Assembly (NCBI GenBank): GCA_973895155.1
Contig: OZ316895.1
Location: forward strand, 22,320,001-22,384,000
Reading direction: 5' to 3'
From: Marsupella aquatica
Taxonomy: Eukaryota; Marchantiophyta
Length of the DNA: 64,000 bases
In this document: piece after piece, positions 23,742-36,416 of the stretch
Position numbering within the stretch: position 1 is the stretch's first letter
Layout of the letters: every line of letters begins with the position of its first letter
Notes under the pieces: model-generated
Databases searched by the model: none
What the model was told of the DNA's origin: nothing
The model's input: the letters and a program-made list of their open reading frames with translations, nothing else
Position numbers and translations under genes: made by a program

Positions 23742-26700
23742 CTAGTAGCTTGGAGCATCCTTGCCCTCTGGATGACCTCCGGGCCAATCGGTAGTATCCC
23801 TGTTCCACACATCCTCTGCCCTGCAATCCGCCCACGAAAGCCGACTTCAAACACCACACGAGTCACAAGAAAGTGAAGCTTGACAGCGAGGATCGTTTTG
23901 CCAGAACACCTTGATAGGGTGTTAACGTACTCCTAATTATGTAGACGCTAAAATTTGACATGATTTAATTGATGAATCTCCAACAACGAAACTAGAGTCT
24001 AGTGAAAGAAAACCAAAACTTACGGTCTATAAGACGTCTATTTGTAAGACTACTTCATGACTTCATCATGGAAGTCTGACTGTACAAAACTGAGACAAAG
24101 ACGAGTAGAAGTTCGTTCGGAATCAACTTACTTCCTGTCAGCAATGACCACAGTGCGCATCTCACAGTTGGCATAACTGGCAAGAAAACGAATAATGTTA
24201 ATTAAGTAATGTCTCACAACTATCGAGTAGAACTGGAACCCAAACAAAAAGTACAATATAAGGCAATAAAAACACTCGAGTGGAATGTTCATTCGACTCA
24301 TTTCCGTTCTGTCAGGACAATCAAGAGGATCCTTTAAAGTATACGACCAAAATCCTTTTGGAAGGGATGAATGGGAGGCCATACAGTGCTTGCAGTTCGC
24401 TTTTGACGACAGGTGAGCAATCATCACCGAACGTTCCCATCAAATGGAAGAGGAAACTGCTATGAGAAACGACTGCAATCTCCTTCTCTTTACGTTTCAG
24501 CAACCTGAGTACATACATGACGAACCACAGTTTGAGATTCTACTAGAGAAAAGCTGTAAAATTACCACTTCAGGATTGCTTCGGCAAACTAAACTTCCTT
24601 AGTCCAACGAGGAAGCTTGGTGTGACACAACTACAATCTAGCCCTGCTCTCGTCAGCAAATGTGTGCGTCAAAAGCGGGGAGACGGTATGTGTTGATGAC
24701 TTCAAAACTCCGGGCAACAATTAATGGCGAGAATCATCAGAAATCATTTCCTCATCCAGGAGACGATTCTTCTTTACCTCGTTATTTAAGGTAATTCAAA
24801 ATCACTCAGTCGAAGCTTTTTCTCAGTATTAGCTGCCCACTTCGCCTGATCTGTGACGTTGACTCGTGGACGTCACATTGTTCGCTCCATCTTCCTTGTC
24901 GGATTTTAGTTTGTTCATAAATTCTTTAATCCATTCGTCATAAATTCATTGATCCATCAGCTCTGATCTCTGGAAAACTGGAAATGTGGTTGCCTCTAAG
25001 TATTTTCTAATCACGACGACTATTTTACCCTTATGATCATTTAGACTGATAAATTATGTATCTTGATGAAAGGCTGCACTTTGGCATCCACCGGGCTCAG
25101 AGCTTCTTAAAACTTGACCTTAGCAGAAGTAACCAAGAATCGAATACAATTATGTCAGAGGGTCCTCACCATTGCACAAACTTTCTTGCACGAGCATAGA
25201 GCTCGTCATCACTCTCCCGTACATCCGCCTTCCACAGTGAATCCTCTTCACTTTCAACCTACAGAGGCAACTTTCGACATTACTCATGGGCCACAGAGAG
25301 ACGAAACGAAAGACCCCCAATCCATGGCCCAAATTAATTTACCGAATGACCCCATAAATTGTTGTAATGCGTTTTGAAAGTGGAGAAGGGAATTACTTCT
25401 GAGAAATCGACAGCCGGGAACAAGGATCTGTAAGTGCTGAGTGGTTGCCGTTTGTCACATGGGTGGACTCCCTGCAGATAGGAAAGCGAGTTTAGCTCAT
25501 CAAATCCTCACTAGCAGGTCTTCAATCATTCATGGCTACTTCTCAAGAAGCACTGCAGCATTTGAAAACATACTCAAAAGAAGAAACCCTAAATTCATGT
25601 GCAGAACTACATATCAAGAGTATTTAGAAATCACAAAGGTTGTAGACCGAAAGACAAAATGGAAACAAGAAGGGCTCACAATTTGCTCTCTGCACCACTC
25701 CACCGCAACGAAAGGACGAGCACCTGCACTGGAGATGGCCTTATGAGGAGCTTTTCCCACCCCGTCGACCATCAATGGTTTGTGTGTCTCCCCATTCACA
25801 ATGTCTTCTCCTCCAAATGCTCCAGTAGCTGTCTGCAAGGTCCTGCTCGTCCAGGAAATCTTTCTTCAAACCCCTAACCTAACATATGAACTCCCAAAGT
25901 TATAAATAGGGAAGCTTAACAACCCCGAAATTTCCGAACTAGACATGGCTGTTAAATTGAGGCTCGGACTCGAATGCCAAGTTACCTCGTCAATGGCGAG
26001 ACCACCACCAACTCCACAGAATCAAAAATACCGCTGGATCTGACAAACTTGTGCAGGGCTCCAACCTGCAACCATGATGAAGACATTCAGCGAAATGTCA
26101 ATGCAGCGTCAATCCAAACGGAGAGTCCAAGTAGGTTATCAACGTAGAGTTTGCAACTATTAGACTACTTCCACTTTTATCTTGTACTCAGCTGGAAAAA
26201 TTCCAGAGGTTCAGATTGTATTCGTTTTGTACAAGAATGTCCTATGTATGCTTGTGGTAAATTGGTGTACAGAATGCAATCATCAAGGTGATTTAGATGT
26301 AAACATTGGCAAAATTTTGAGACCTATTGAAATGGGTCTCTCCGAAGGTGGAGACGATCATGACTACCCTCTAGCCTCAGCTGCCCTGGAAGGAAAGGGA
26401 AGAGAAGCATGCACCTGTTGCCATCCCTTAGGTGTTAAGCTGGCATCGAAGTAGTCATAGGACATATAAGAGAAACGATCGACCTCCCCTGCGACATTGT
26501 GGTAACCCTGCCCATGCCGGACCTGCAATGGTCACGCCAACTAGAAGTATGAGTCTAAAAGGACATGAACCGGAATAAATCTACTGTAACTGTGAAACAT
26601 GACACATGAAGTGTGAAGTTATACCTCAATTTAGGTTTAGGTTTGAGGCACAGGAAAGAAAGCTGAACGATCAAGAGAAATGGAAAATGTGAATAGATTC

Positions 26701-26772
26701 ACTTACTATGTGAACGATCTTGCTTCGATGTAAAGGGTATGCGGATGGACCTGATGCCGCGATTCCTGACAT
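23742..26772 (-). CDS. Phosphoglycerate-mutase-like histidine phosphatase
   Basis: Nine exons read on the minus strand: 26707-26772, 26415-26522, 25986-26065, 25680-25842, 25397-25471, 25170-25258, 24385-24504, 24132-24176, 23742-23820. Every intron is GT..AG, phases close, and the product is 274 aa. It matches the plant family typified by Arabidopsis At5g64460: start MSGIAASGPSAYPLHRSK, then VRHGQGYHNV with the phosphate-accepting His at residue 25, a SPLTRTLQTA segment with the phosphate-pocket Arg at 85, a conserved Glu at 133 (VEWCRE), GVHPCDKR, and the second catalytic His at 208 in IAVVSHSSF. It ends with a WPGGHPEGKDAPS tail. The catalytic set is complete, so phosphatase activity is likely; the substrate is unknown and a glycolytic mutase role is unlikely. 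No signal peptide is visible, so it is probably cytosolic. Confidence 0.92.
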
Positions 26773-27948
26773 CTCTGCTCATCCAACAACGCGAAATCAA
26801 CATGTAGAAGACCTTAGTATACACGAGGTTGACGTAGGACAGCTCTCCAAAACTGACCTTCAACATGGGAAACCCTGTCGATCATGCAGGAATTGCTCAC
26901 TCCGAAGACATAAATAGCTACGTACACCTCTCATAGCAACTTTGGTGGACTTACTGGACCGAATAGTCTTGCGTCGGAAAGATACGGGGGCCAGAACTGA
27001 GTGCAGCGTGCTAGCTTGCACGAACATCATAGCTTATGACTAGCTTCGTAACACTTCCAAATAATCAAGCTTGCTTGGATCTGTCTAGCCAGAAAGAAGA
27101 AACGCTTGGGCTTGGGCGAGCAAAGATCAAGACAGATAGACTGACTGAGCCGTGGCCGATAAAAAATCAACGGATAGAAATCAAGACCGATCAGGACACT
27201 ACGAATTCCACTACGCAACTACATATTCATATTCAACCTGCACAATAATACTGGGAATTGTACATGCAAACGGTGCATGTACAATTCACGATAGAGTGCA
27301 GAGTTCATTTTCATTGAATGCCACAATTGCTACAGTGTATTCAATACCTCGTACGGAAGCACAGAAGCAACGCTGTAGTAGAAATCGGAGGCGATGTATC
27401 GCACGCTGTCCTTCGTGACTGGCTGAAGGACTTATCGAGTCGAAGAGAATCGACGTTACTTGACAAATTGGTTTATGACATTACTCAGATTCGCCGTGGA
27501 ACGAAGAGGACCGAATTCAGTGGAGACTTGCAGACTGGATCATCACTCTTTCCGTCCACACGTCCGCAAATCCGGAATGGAAAGGCAATGTGGAAACACC
27601 TTCACACCTAAGTTTTCGGGCGGAGACGGGAGACGGGAGACTGCAGCTGTTGTGAGAAATTGAGAAGCGCAAAATTTCCCGCACTGCCAGGTGTGAGACC
27701 GAAGGGCCGCAAAAGACGTCGACAATTCAATGATGACGATAGAAAAGTAAGCGGTTATTGTGCGAATCTCGTCCTCGACTCAGCCGGTGGAGCCAACAGC
27801 AGAGCAACACGATCGCCCTTGTAAGCGGCAAGAATATGCCGAATCATTCCGTGCGAAACGTACACGGCTGCACTGCACTATACAGGGCTACGGGTTACCC
27901 GTAGCTTCCAGTTTTGCTCACACTGAGGAGGTTTACGACGCCCTCATA
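26773..27948. other. Upstream region of the phosphatase gene
   Basis: Promoter-side DNA with short open frames (27318-27611, 27460-27663) that I cannot assign. It contains the perfect inverted repeat at 27255. Confidence 0.4.
27255..27287. repeat. Perfect 14-bp inverted repeat with RY motifs
   Basis: GAATTGTACATGCA (27255-27268) and TGCATGTACAATTC (27274-27287) flank a 5-nt spacer, AACGG. Each arm carries an RY-type CATGCA/TGCATG core, the element bound by plant B3-domain factors. Function is an inference. Confidence 0.9.
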
Positions 27949-28028
27949 TCTTGGGGCCAGGTTTCATGGGCCAGGGGCAGGGAGTGATCGTACTCCCTCC
28001 GATCACTCCCTCTGCCATCCCTTGGGGC
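27949..28028. mobile_element. Fold-back (MITE-like) element A
   Basis: GGCAGGGAGTGATCG at 27976-27990 is complementary to CGATCACTCCCTCTGCC at 28000-28016 (2-nt bulge). An outer pair is TTGGGGCCA at 27951 with TTGGGGCCA at 28022, which is direct rather than inverted and may be a target-site duplication of about 9 bp. No coding capacity. Confidence 0.6.
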
Positions 28029-28709
28029 CAAATAGGCTGTATGCCAAGGTGTAAACAATATTTTAAATATGTGATTTTTTTTCTTTTTAAGGGGACAAGC
28101 CCTAATTTTTATTCATAAAAGAACCCATACAAAGCATCTGTCTGGGGAAGAAGACAGGAAGGAGCAAAACAAATTAAGGGGGCCAAAAGAGAGGATCACA
28201 CCCGGAGAAGAGTGGGGGCAACACCCATCCCAGATCGCCTAAAAAGGAGGAGGCAGATCGGAGGAGGGAGGGGTGCCCTGGAGAAGAAAGGAGCATAATT
28301 ATCCACCTAACAAACATGATCAAACATGCAACCAAAAGCAATACTAAAGCCGAATAACAATCACAAGAATAGACCCGGGGACAGCACAGGGCTCCATCCT
28401 CCTCAGACCCCCAAAACCAAGACCACTAGCCACAGAACCAAAAAGCCCAGTCCATCAGAAGCTGGGATCATCTTCCATGTCCAATCCCCCAAGTCCATTA
28501 GGGGACAACAATTGCATCCCCGGAGCCGGATAGGAAAATAACCCTGGTGAAGAAATATGAGTTTTGACTTACAAGCCAATGAGAATGCCTTGTATTTCTA
28601 CAGGGGGCAAGGGATACACCTGAAGTTTAACAGGGAATGTGAGGGAAAATTATACTCCCTACTACAATATTTGGACACCCCTCAGTCCCTAGAAAAGCTG
28701 CAATATTAT
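28029..28709. other. Repeat-like intergenic stretch
   Basis: A T-rich start (28073-28120, ending in ttattcataaaagaacccat) reads like the reverse-oriented tail of a retroposon, followed by purine-rich DNA to 28300. No gene is recognised; the 71-codon frame at 28326-28541 has no domain. Confidence 0.4.
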
Positions 28710-28855
28710 CGACCTAAGGGCTAGGTTCCATGGGTCTGGGAGTGAGGAGTACCGATGTGTGTCAGAATGTTTATTTTTATTGGCTCAAACATGCTGACAC
28801 ACACGTGCACTCCTCACTCCCACCCGTATGAAAGTTAGCCCTTAAGGTAGTCGGG
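28710..28855. mobile_element. Fold-back (MITE-like) element B
   Basis: Nested complementary arms: TAAGGGCTA (about 28715-28723) with TAGCCCTTA (28836-28844), GGGAGTGAGGAGT (28738-28750) with ACTCCTCACTCCC, GTGTGTCAG with CTGACACAC, and GTTT with AAAC at the loop. Outer CGAC/GTCG ends extend the pairing. The internal phrase ttccatgggtctgggagtg resembles element A (tttcatgggccagg..gggagtg), so the two are related. Confidence 0.75.
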
Positions 28856-29054
28856 TCCTCAATTCAGGTTCTAGTTCACTCATACCTTGACACATCAGCA
28901 CATTTCTCAATGATTCCATCTCATTAGAAACGAACCATATGAATATATGGTATGCTAGGATAATATGTTTGCCAGCGCAGTAGCTGGATGTTCAGGATGT
29001 TATCAATACACAGGGCAAGGTATGTCATGTCAATGGTTGACAACCTTAATGTAA

Positions 29055-29200
29055 TGTTAAGGCGAGTGTTAAGGTCGGTCACTCATCTCTACGCAGGTTG
29101 GCCGTATACAGGTCACTCATTCATACGTGGGTCAACCATATATGGTCGACTATATATCTCATAAAGGGATACCTCATGTGCTTAACCTTATAAGTTTGTT
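29055..29200. mobile_element. MITE-like copy, GTTAAGG family
   Basis: Contains the family signatures gttaagg near the left, ccatatatggtcgac, catAAAGGGAta and a closing cttaacctta. It shares these with 29650 and the pair at 51185-51456. No open frame. Confidence 0.55.
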
Positions 29201-30540
29201 GCCCTTGGCTGCCATTGTAGCTCCACCCTATCTCTGCATGTGCCTTAGGCGAGCTTCAGATTTCAACAGTTCATGTTTTGGGGGCACCAGACGACTCTGA
29301 AGTTGTGCAACACCAGCTTAATTTTTCTGAGTTTTTTGTTTTCGTTTTACCAGTAAGACTAATATCACACACTGTGAAAGTAAGAGGCTAGTACTATCAT
29401 CATCAAATTTTACTAGGTTAATTTCTCTTTGTTAGGTTTAAGGATTACTAATATATTGTATTTGTAGCTTTCATTATGCAGTGTACTCGTAGCTTTCATT
29501 ATACACTACTCACTATACATTGCACAGGTTTAGTTTAGCAGGAATGGGCTTGAGCTCCACAGAAGGTGCTAAGTTCCACCTTTTATGGTGGAGTAGCGAG
29601 GCATGGAATGAGAATTTTATAGGGGTAGGTGTGGTTTATGGGAGCCATCCCTTTGTGAAATATTATAGTCGACCCTATACGGTCGACTCGCATATATGGG
29701 TAGTTTATGCGTATACACAAGTCAACCTTATAAGGGAGACTAAATATCCCATAAAGGGAAGAGTGGCCGGCCTTAGCACTATGTTAAGTTTGTCAAACAT
29801 TGATAAAAGTTTTTTGCTATGTGTATTGACAGCATCCTGGATACCCAGTTATTGCACTAGCAAACACATTAATTAGTCTAGCAGACCCTATCTTCATATG
29901 GTTTTTTTTAATGAGACAGAATCCTTGAGAAAAGGGCTAATGTGTCAGGGTATGAGTGAACCAAAAACTGAATGAAAGACCAGACAATCTTAAGAGATCA
30001 GATGGCTAACAATCGTGAGGGCCCTAGGCCTTTTTTCCTCTGTTGTTTTTCTTGTCTGTCTTTTGGTGGACTTCCCTTGATTGGGTCCTTTGCCTATGGG
30101 ACCCTCTCTCCAATTTGGACTCCCTATGTTCTTTTGCAGTTTGATAAAACAAATGCATCTAGAGTAGATGGAAGCATCTGAATTAGAGCCAACTTGCATG
30201 TGAGCAGCCCTTTGTTTTCTGGAGCTCAACCAACCAATTCATGGCAGAATATAAGTGAACTAGAGAACAATGCCTTAACCCCCTCTTGTGTCAAGCCTGA
30301 CAGAAAAACATTAAGAGTTACAAGGACCAGAATCTTTCCGGCCTTTGAAATCCCGATGTCCTGACCAAACTCCAGCATAAAACAAAAACCCAAACAGAAC
30401 ACATGTCATAAAACTCTGCCATGCATAGCTTTGCATTGCGCTAGACAACAAATATTGTAGTCAAGCTAGATCTACTTTTTCCTTGACATTTTGCAAATGT
30501 TAAGGAACATGTTAAGGAACATATTTTGTTGAGTACCTGC
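29201..30540. other. Intergenic region with one further MITE copy
   Basis: No gene is recognised. It contains the GTTAAGG-family copy at about 29650-29790, listed separately. The frame 29520-29876 runs through that element and is not a gene. Confidence 0.4.
29650..29790. mobile_element. MITE-like copy, GTTAAGG family
   Basis: Holds tatagtcgaccctatacggtcgac, catatatggg, cttataagggagac and catAAAGGGA in the same order as the copies at 29055 and 51185, ending near atgttaagt. Confidence 0.5.
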
Positions 30541-30544
30541 ACAT

Positions 30545-30720
30545 GCAAGTTGGCTCTTAGGTCAGTTGGCCAGGGGGTTGGCTTGAAACCCATAGGTCCA
30601 GGTTCAATCCCCCCTCCACTAGCAAGCAGTGTGGAAGGTATGTGTGGGTGGGGTGTAATGGTGGGAGTAGTGGTTTCTCTTTGGCTATTGGCGGTTGCTT
30701 TGGGGCACTAGTCAAACCCT
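30545..30720 (+). mobile_element. tRNA-derived SINE
   Basis: A polymerase III A-box-like tract (ttaggtcagttgg, about 30557-30569) is followed at 30601-30611 by GGTTCAATCCC, an excellent B box. The spacing of about 31 bp between the boxes is that of tRNA genes and SINE heads. The tRNA-like part does not close into a full cloverleaf and is followed by G/T-rich body sequence. The right end is unclear. Confidence 0.65.
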
Positions 30721-32250
30721 GCTCTATCTTGGGAATCTCAACTCGAACACGACTGGCAATTCAAAGATGAAGCCATCCAAGAAGCCATTATGTATTATTT
30801 GATTATCTCTATACTCCGGTGTGTGTTGTCATTAAGGCAAATAGGAATACAAAACTAGCAAAGAGAATACACATGGATATGTCAATTTTATGATGAGCAC
30901 TAATAGCTCAGTCCAAGGTAGTTTGTTCACAAAATATCATTCCAAAGTTGTGTACAAAATATGTGTAACTTACATGGAGCAGATACACACTTTAATCCAC
31001 ATTTGTGCGCATTTCTCCTCTTATGTGGAGCTCTTTCAGACCAAGAACCCTACTTGCAATGGCCACGTACACCTTGGTTCACACCAAATGCAAAGACATG
31101 GCTGGATAGCATAACAAGCCGCATGTCAAATAAGGACAACCACGGGGACAACCAATTATGGTGCAAAAAATTAAAAAAAAACGTCAATATGTGAACAATG
31201 TCTCACTAAAAGACATTGAAACCAAATCCCTGGAAAAACAAAGAAGTTACGGTAGGTCTAGACTTGAAAGTAGGGTAATTGATAGATTTTACATCAGAAG
31301 TAGTACCCGTTAAAGTTCTCACAGCCTGAAATCAGCAAAAATATATGCTAGTCACTTGAATGAGCTATTCGTTCTGTTCAGCCTTGCTTTGCCAATTCAA
31401 ACAGAGTTAATAGCAGTGGTGCAAGAAAGGAAGGGAGGAAGATTGATGGGAGCAAACATTCTTGATAACCTTTTGTCTTCTAATCAAAGCCATCTGACCC
31501 AAAGACTACTCCATCAGCTGAATGAGATTGGAAATAAGATCTACTATGAAGAACGATGAGTAAATGAGAGCAAGACTATTCCCTCCGCCAGGTGAATAAG
31601 ATCATGAATAAGATTGATTATAAAGAACGATGAGGAAATGAGATCACAGTAGCTCTAGTTGCCAACAACAAGCACCCACACTAGTCGATGAAGACAGTCA
31701 AGAAATTGACAAACTATAAGTCCAAAAGTCGGTGAAAACAGCCACAAAGTTGGTCTACATAATGTAAGTCCAAAAGTTGGTGAGGATACTAGCAGGTCCA
31801 AAAATGGGATGTGTGGGATTGGTCCACAACCATGAGGTCAACAAGTCCAATGTTAGTGGTGATCAGTGCAGCAATAAACCTAAATTATTGTCATTTGAGC
31901 ACTTAGACGGTGGCGGGGAAAGTGGGATCGGTAGGCAGCCATGAGATAATTTTACAGGTCCAATGCTGATGGTGACCAATGTAGTAGGACTGGAAATTGC
32001 CAAAGTAGTTAGACCATGAGTTGTGCTTGGCAAAATCAATAAAGGCTCCCAACTATGTACATTGTAGAGATGTAGTGGAAGAGATGTGAACAAGTACTTA
32101 ACCAATAAATACTTTTTCAGTTAAATTTCCTACCTTCCCATTTTTCTGCCAACAATGCTCATAATGCAGTTTTTTCACTTTACTACTAACAGGTTGTCAT
32201 GCTACAATATAACATTGGCAAAGAGAGCGGGAACACGAGTAGTAGTACAC
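30721..32250. other. Intergenic region, no gene recognised
   Basis: Small open frames only. A partial direct duplication (gaataagat..gaagaacgatgag.aaatgag) occurs near 31519 and 31594. Confidence 0.4.
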
Positions 32251-32738
32251 ATCATCAAAGCGGGCACAAGAGTGTAGGGTACTATCATAAAACCCAGGTT
32301 GCAACAACAGTTCCAACCAATGCATTCTCTTCACCCCACATTGCTTTGTTGTGGAAAGCATAGGGGAAAACATTGAGTTCACACATGTGTTGTGCAGTTC
32401 AAACTCTTGACCGTAGCTAGAGAGCCCTGGACTGAGCAAGCAGCTGAGTACATCAATGACTTGGGACGTGCAATAATTCAAACTACCGGACATGATCATC
32501 AAAGCGGGCACAAGAGTGTAGGGTACTATCATAAAACCCAGATTGTATCAACAGTTCCAACTTGTGTGTACTCTTCACCCCACGGTGCTTTGTTGTGGAA
32601 AGCACCGGGGAAAGCACTGAGTTCACACGTGTTGTGCAGTTCAAACTCTTGACCGTGTAGCTAGAGAGCCCTGGATTGAGCAAGTAGCTGAGTACATCAA
32701 TGACTTGGGATGCGTAACAATTCAAACTACCAGACATG
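32251..32738. repeat. 244-bp tandem duplication
   Basis: ATCATCAAAGCGGGCACAAG begins unit 1 at 32251 and unit 2 at 32495. The copies remain alike over their full length, up to CAAACTACC.GACATG. Minus-strand open frames in both units share the peptide FYDSTLHSCARFDD but have no known domain. Confidence 0.9.
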
Positions 32739-35635
32739 ATGCAGAGCTAGCCTCGCCAAGAGCAAGCAGGAAATTGGCACAATAGTTTGCACCTTGGCCA
32801 TGCAAAGCCCTGTACACACAGAGTAAGCACCCAAGGATATGAGTGAGTTGCACTTCAATAACGCTATGTATCACTTCCTAACTTGTTGTCAAATCAGTTA
32901 TGATTGTTCACTTTTAGTCTATATATAATGATGATCAAATAGTCATGTGTCTATCATATTCCCCATTTACATAGTAACAACTTACTCTCTTCCAAGTTTC
33001 TAGGGAGCATAGGATGGAGAGTGGAGCCAGATGATGAGTTCAAACTTCTTGGGTACATGGAGGACTTGTGCATGATTAATGATACATTAATTAACCTAAG
33101 CCCGACCGCAAAGTTTCTCCTTGAGTTCCTAGCACTCTTCTTTGTCATTTTCATTGAACTAAGCTACAATGCTCAACGGTCAAAAGGTCATACCAGCTCA
33201 TGCACCAATTAGGACTATAGGACCTTGGATACTCCCTCGTATTGTCAGTCCTTACCTCAGGTACGCTCACTTTGGCTGACAGACACCAAAGTGTTCACAT
33301 TTCTTTTGCTATAATTGTGCTTCCAGGGTGACCTTAAAGTTAGTTGAAACTTGAATGTTTGAGCGGGAGAAGCCAACCTGGACCTCAAGTGAGGTAGAGT
33401 TGTCACCTTGGCTGACATGCACAACCTGCAAGCTTTGAAATTAGAGATTGAAACAACCTTAGATCTATGATGTACAATGTTCCAGCTGCCCCGCGAGCTA
33501 CTGAGAGTTGGACCTGCAACCTACGTACATTGAAGGTGTGATCTGCAGGAAAACTATTGTTGTATATGGGCTGAAGAGATTGTGCCAAGTTTATTGGATC
33601 AACAAATGTTCGAGCATGGCCAATTAGTTGGAGCCGAGTTTTAGCAAGTGGGCAAGAGATGTGAGCTACTAGCTAGCTTTGACTTGAATGTTCAACTGGA
33701 TGAGTCACCCCAGATTGCAGCGTGTTGGAGCGGGAATTGGAGCTGAAATGAGCTGGTCTGAAACTACAAGTTGCAGCTTGCAAACTTTGCGTTTGAGCAA
33801 TAATGTTCATGCTGTTGGCTGCTAGCTAGCTTGAGAGTTTCCAATTGTGAGCTTCCAGGTGAGACATGTAGCCTGCAAGTTACAGTCAAGCTCCAAAATA
33901 CTACCACCTGCAACGGGCTTTGGGAACTAAGGTCTTCAAGCAACCTGGGACCTTTGAGGTACGATTGTAGTACCTTCTGTTTGAGCTCTATACTCTGTCT
34001 TGTAATTGCGATTCAAGATTTGTGATATATAGAAGTCAACATGATAATCACCAGCGGGATCACCAAGGATGATCATTCAAAGCAAGTCTTGATTGAGCAA
34101 TGTAGACTTGATTGGTGCTTGTTCCTACCAATGTGAGGTATGTTTATAGTGTACAATCACTAGGCCTCATAGGAAACTAAAAGAGGTTAGTATCTGGAAA
34201 TTGTATTCTAAGTCTCAAGCTAGATCGAGTGATAGTAAGGCCTTTTCTATGCATTTGACAACTAAGGCTTTGCTAGGATCGGATTTTATGGTGGGGAAAC
34301 ACAAGCAATATGTCAATTTATAATTTCTTGTATTGAACTCGATCTATGGTGCAGCTTTGGCTTGAGTGATACTTGGGCTGGCTCGAGTGTTGCAAATGTT
34401 ATCTTTGTTTTCACCTGGGTCTCTGTCAAATGGAGGGTGTGAAATATCTTGGATGCAAGAATAATTTGCAGGGCTCATTGGACAGGTGCTTACTATTTGA
34501 TCCATCAGATGACTGTTCCCTTTCTTGTGACTGTTGTAATTGTCATAGAAGTTTCCATTTTCCTCTGTGTAAGACTATACCTGAAGGCCGGAGTGTGCAC
34601 CAAACTCACAAATGGTACTCACAAGCGGGTGAGGTTGATGGTGCCAAATCTTTATGCCTTTAGGTGACAATCCCAAAAAGTGTGATGCTTGTGGTTGCCA
34701 TAGGAGTTTCATAAACCCCCACCGACTCTTCAGGATGCATCTGATCTTGCTTCAAACTCTACACGGAAGTCAACTGTGTAGGGAAGCCTTCTCCCCCATC
34801 TTGCGGTGATGTGGTGGTAATAGAACATAATGAGGTCACCCCTCTTGAATCTGTGAGTATGAAGTTCGATAAGTTTTCTTCTGTGAAGGTCAAGTTAGAG
34901 TTCCCTAAAAAGTTTAAAAACTTAGACAATGATGTTGACATGGACAGAGACATGGATTGTAGCACATATATTTAAACACATAATACAAATCTGAGAAATC
35001 CTGATTTGAACTGGACCCTATTCGAGTTGTGCTATCTTCATTTTAGGACTTGTAGTCCTTGACCCTCAGTCTCCGTCTTTGGGTTAACCTAGAGCATTTG
35101 CATGTTTTCACCCTATCTAGCATCCTCATCAAGGCTCCTATCATGGACCAAGCTCGGATTATTTCTTCAGAAATGAAGTGTGCATGGGGTAGCTTTGGGC
35201 CAATTCTATTATTCATCATACATCTATCTTCAAAGGAGTTCTCAACAGCCATGTATCTTTGTTTAAGGTTACCCCACCCACTTCTTGTGGGCTTATCTAC
35301 TTCCTTCACATGTGCAAAGCCTTGTGATGCCATAGGCCGGTCCATCTTTTTTGGTGCAGTGCAAACGAGGAGACTATTGTTGTTCATGATGTCATGAGGG
35401 ATGCTATTGCTCAAATTCTCTTTGGGAATTTGGTATAGGTGTGATAGGAGGTGGTGCTTATTTTCCTAGTCCTCTACCAAACCAATTACGTATACAATAA
35501 CCATTGTCTAGGCAGAAGTTACTAGGCTGTAAGGTCCCTTGTGTTTGGAATGATTGTGAGAATAAGCTGATTGGTGACAACTGAGAAACTTTTATGAACA
35601 TTCATGGAAAGGGTGTGGTACACGTACAGATGGAA
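32739..35635. other. Intergenic region, no gene recognised
   Basis: No supported gene. The zone 33390-33960 is rich in short variants of cctgcaagtt/gcaagcttt, which suggests old local duplication. Open frames of up to 123 codons (35043-35414 on the minus strand) have no visible domains. Confidence 0.35.
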
Positions 35636-35825
35636 ATGCACTTATATGTATGTGTTGTCTAGTGCCAGTATTTTGTTGTTTGGTGAGGGTCTATTGCATT
35701 TTTTGGTTGTTCAGTAGTTGTGATGTCAAAATGCACTTATATGTATTTGTTGTCTAGTCCCAGTATTTTGTTGTTTGGTGAGGGTCTACTGCATTTTTTG
35801 GTTGTTCAGTAGTTGTGATGCCCTG
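35636..35825. repeat. 95-bp tandem duplication
   Basis: ATGCACTTATATGTAT.TGTTG at 35636 recurs at 35731, and the two units are nearly identical. A smaller 27-bp duplication (gggtaatgtatggtgtgttca) follows at about 35853-35900. Confidence 0.95.
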
Positions 35826-36091
35826 CCGGTAAATCACACAGTCATCAAAATGGGGTAATGTATGGTGTGTTCAAAATTGGGTAATGTATGGTGTGTTCAC
35901 TGATTTAAAGAAAATAATGAGGCTTATTATGGTATGGAGTGATGGGGTACACCATCCAAGTCATATTTTGATGTGCAACTTCATATTGTGATGTGCAATA
36001 ACTAGCACTGTTGTGATGGGGCCCCAAAACAAGCCCCAGGATATAATTGTCTGCAATACTTTGTCGGATGGCAGGTACACTTGTTGTAAAT

Positions 36092-36395
36092 AGACTCCAG
36101 TGTATTGTCATGATGACTTAAATGTATTGAGGAAAGTTATTTCTTACCAGTACTTTGTCACACTAGGAGACAAGTTCACCTATAGTGACCAACCCTCTTT
36201 GGTCACTTGCCAAGTATAAAAATGCCATATAATTATAGGCAGACTACAGTGTATTGTCATGATGGCTTAAATGTATTGAGGAAAGTAATTTCCTACCAGT
36301 ATTTTGTCACACTAGGACTTACTGACAAGTTCACCTCTTGTGACCAACCCTCTTTGGTCACTTGCCTACTATAAAAACCCTTATAATTATAGGGA
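36092..36395. repeat. About 150-bp tandem duplication
   Basis: Units start with AGACT.CAGTGTATTGTCATG at 36092 and 36241 and end in ATAATTATAGG. An insertion of about 6 bp in unit 2 accounts for the small difference in length. Confidence 0.9.
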
Positions 36396-36416
36396 AGGAC
36401 ATGGTTGGGCACTAAT

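Noticed and set aside
24376-24380. GC-AG intron in the phosphatase gene at the CT|GCAAGC site
   Set aside because: A normal GT donor at 24384 (GCACT|gtatgg) keeps the phase and gives the family's usual spacing before YANCEM.
30545-30720. Functional tRNA gene
   Set aside because: A and B boxes are present, but acceptor and anticodon stems do not pair; a SINE head explains it better.
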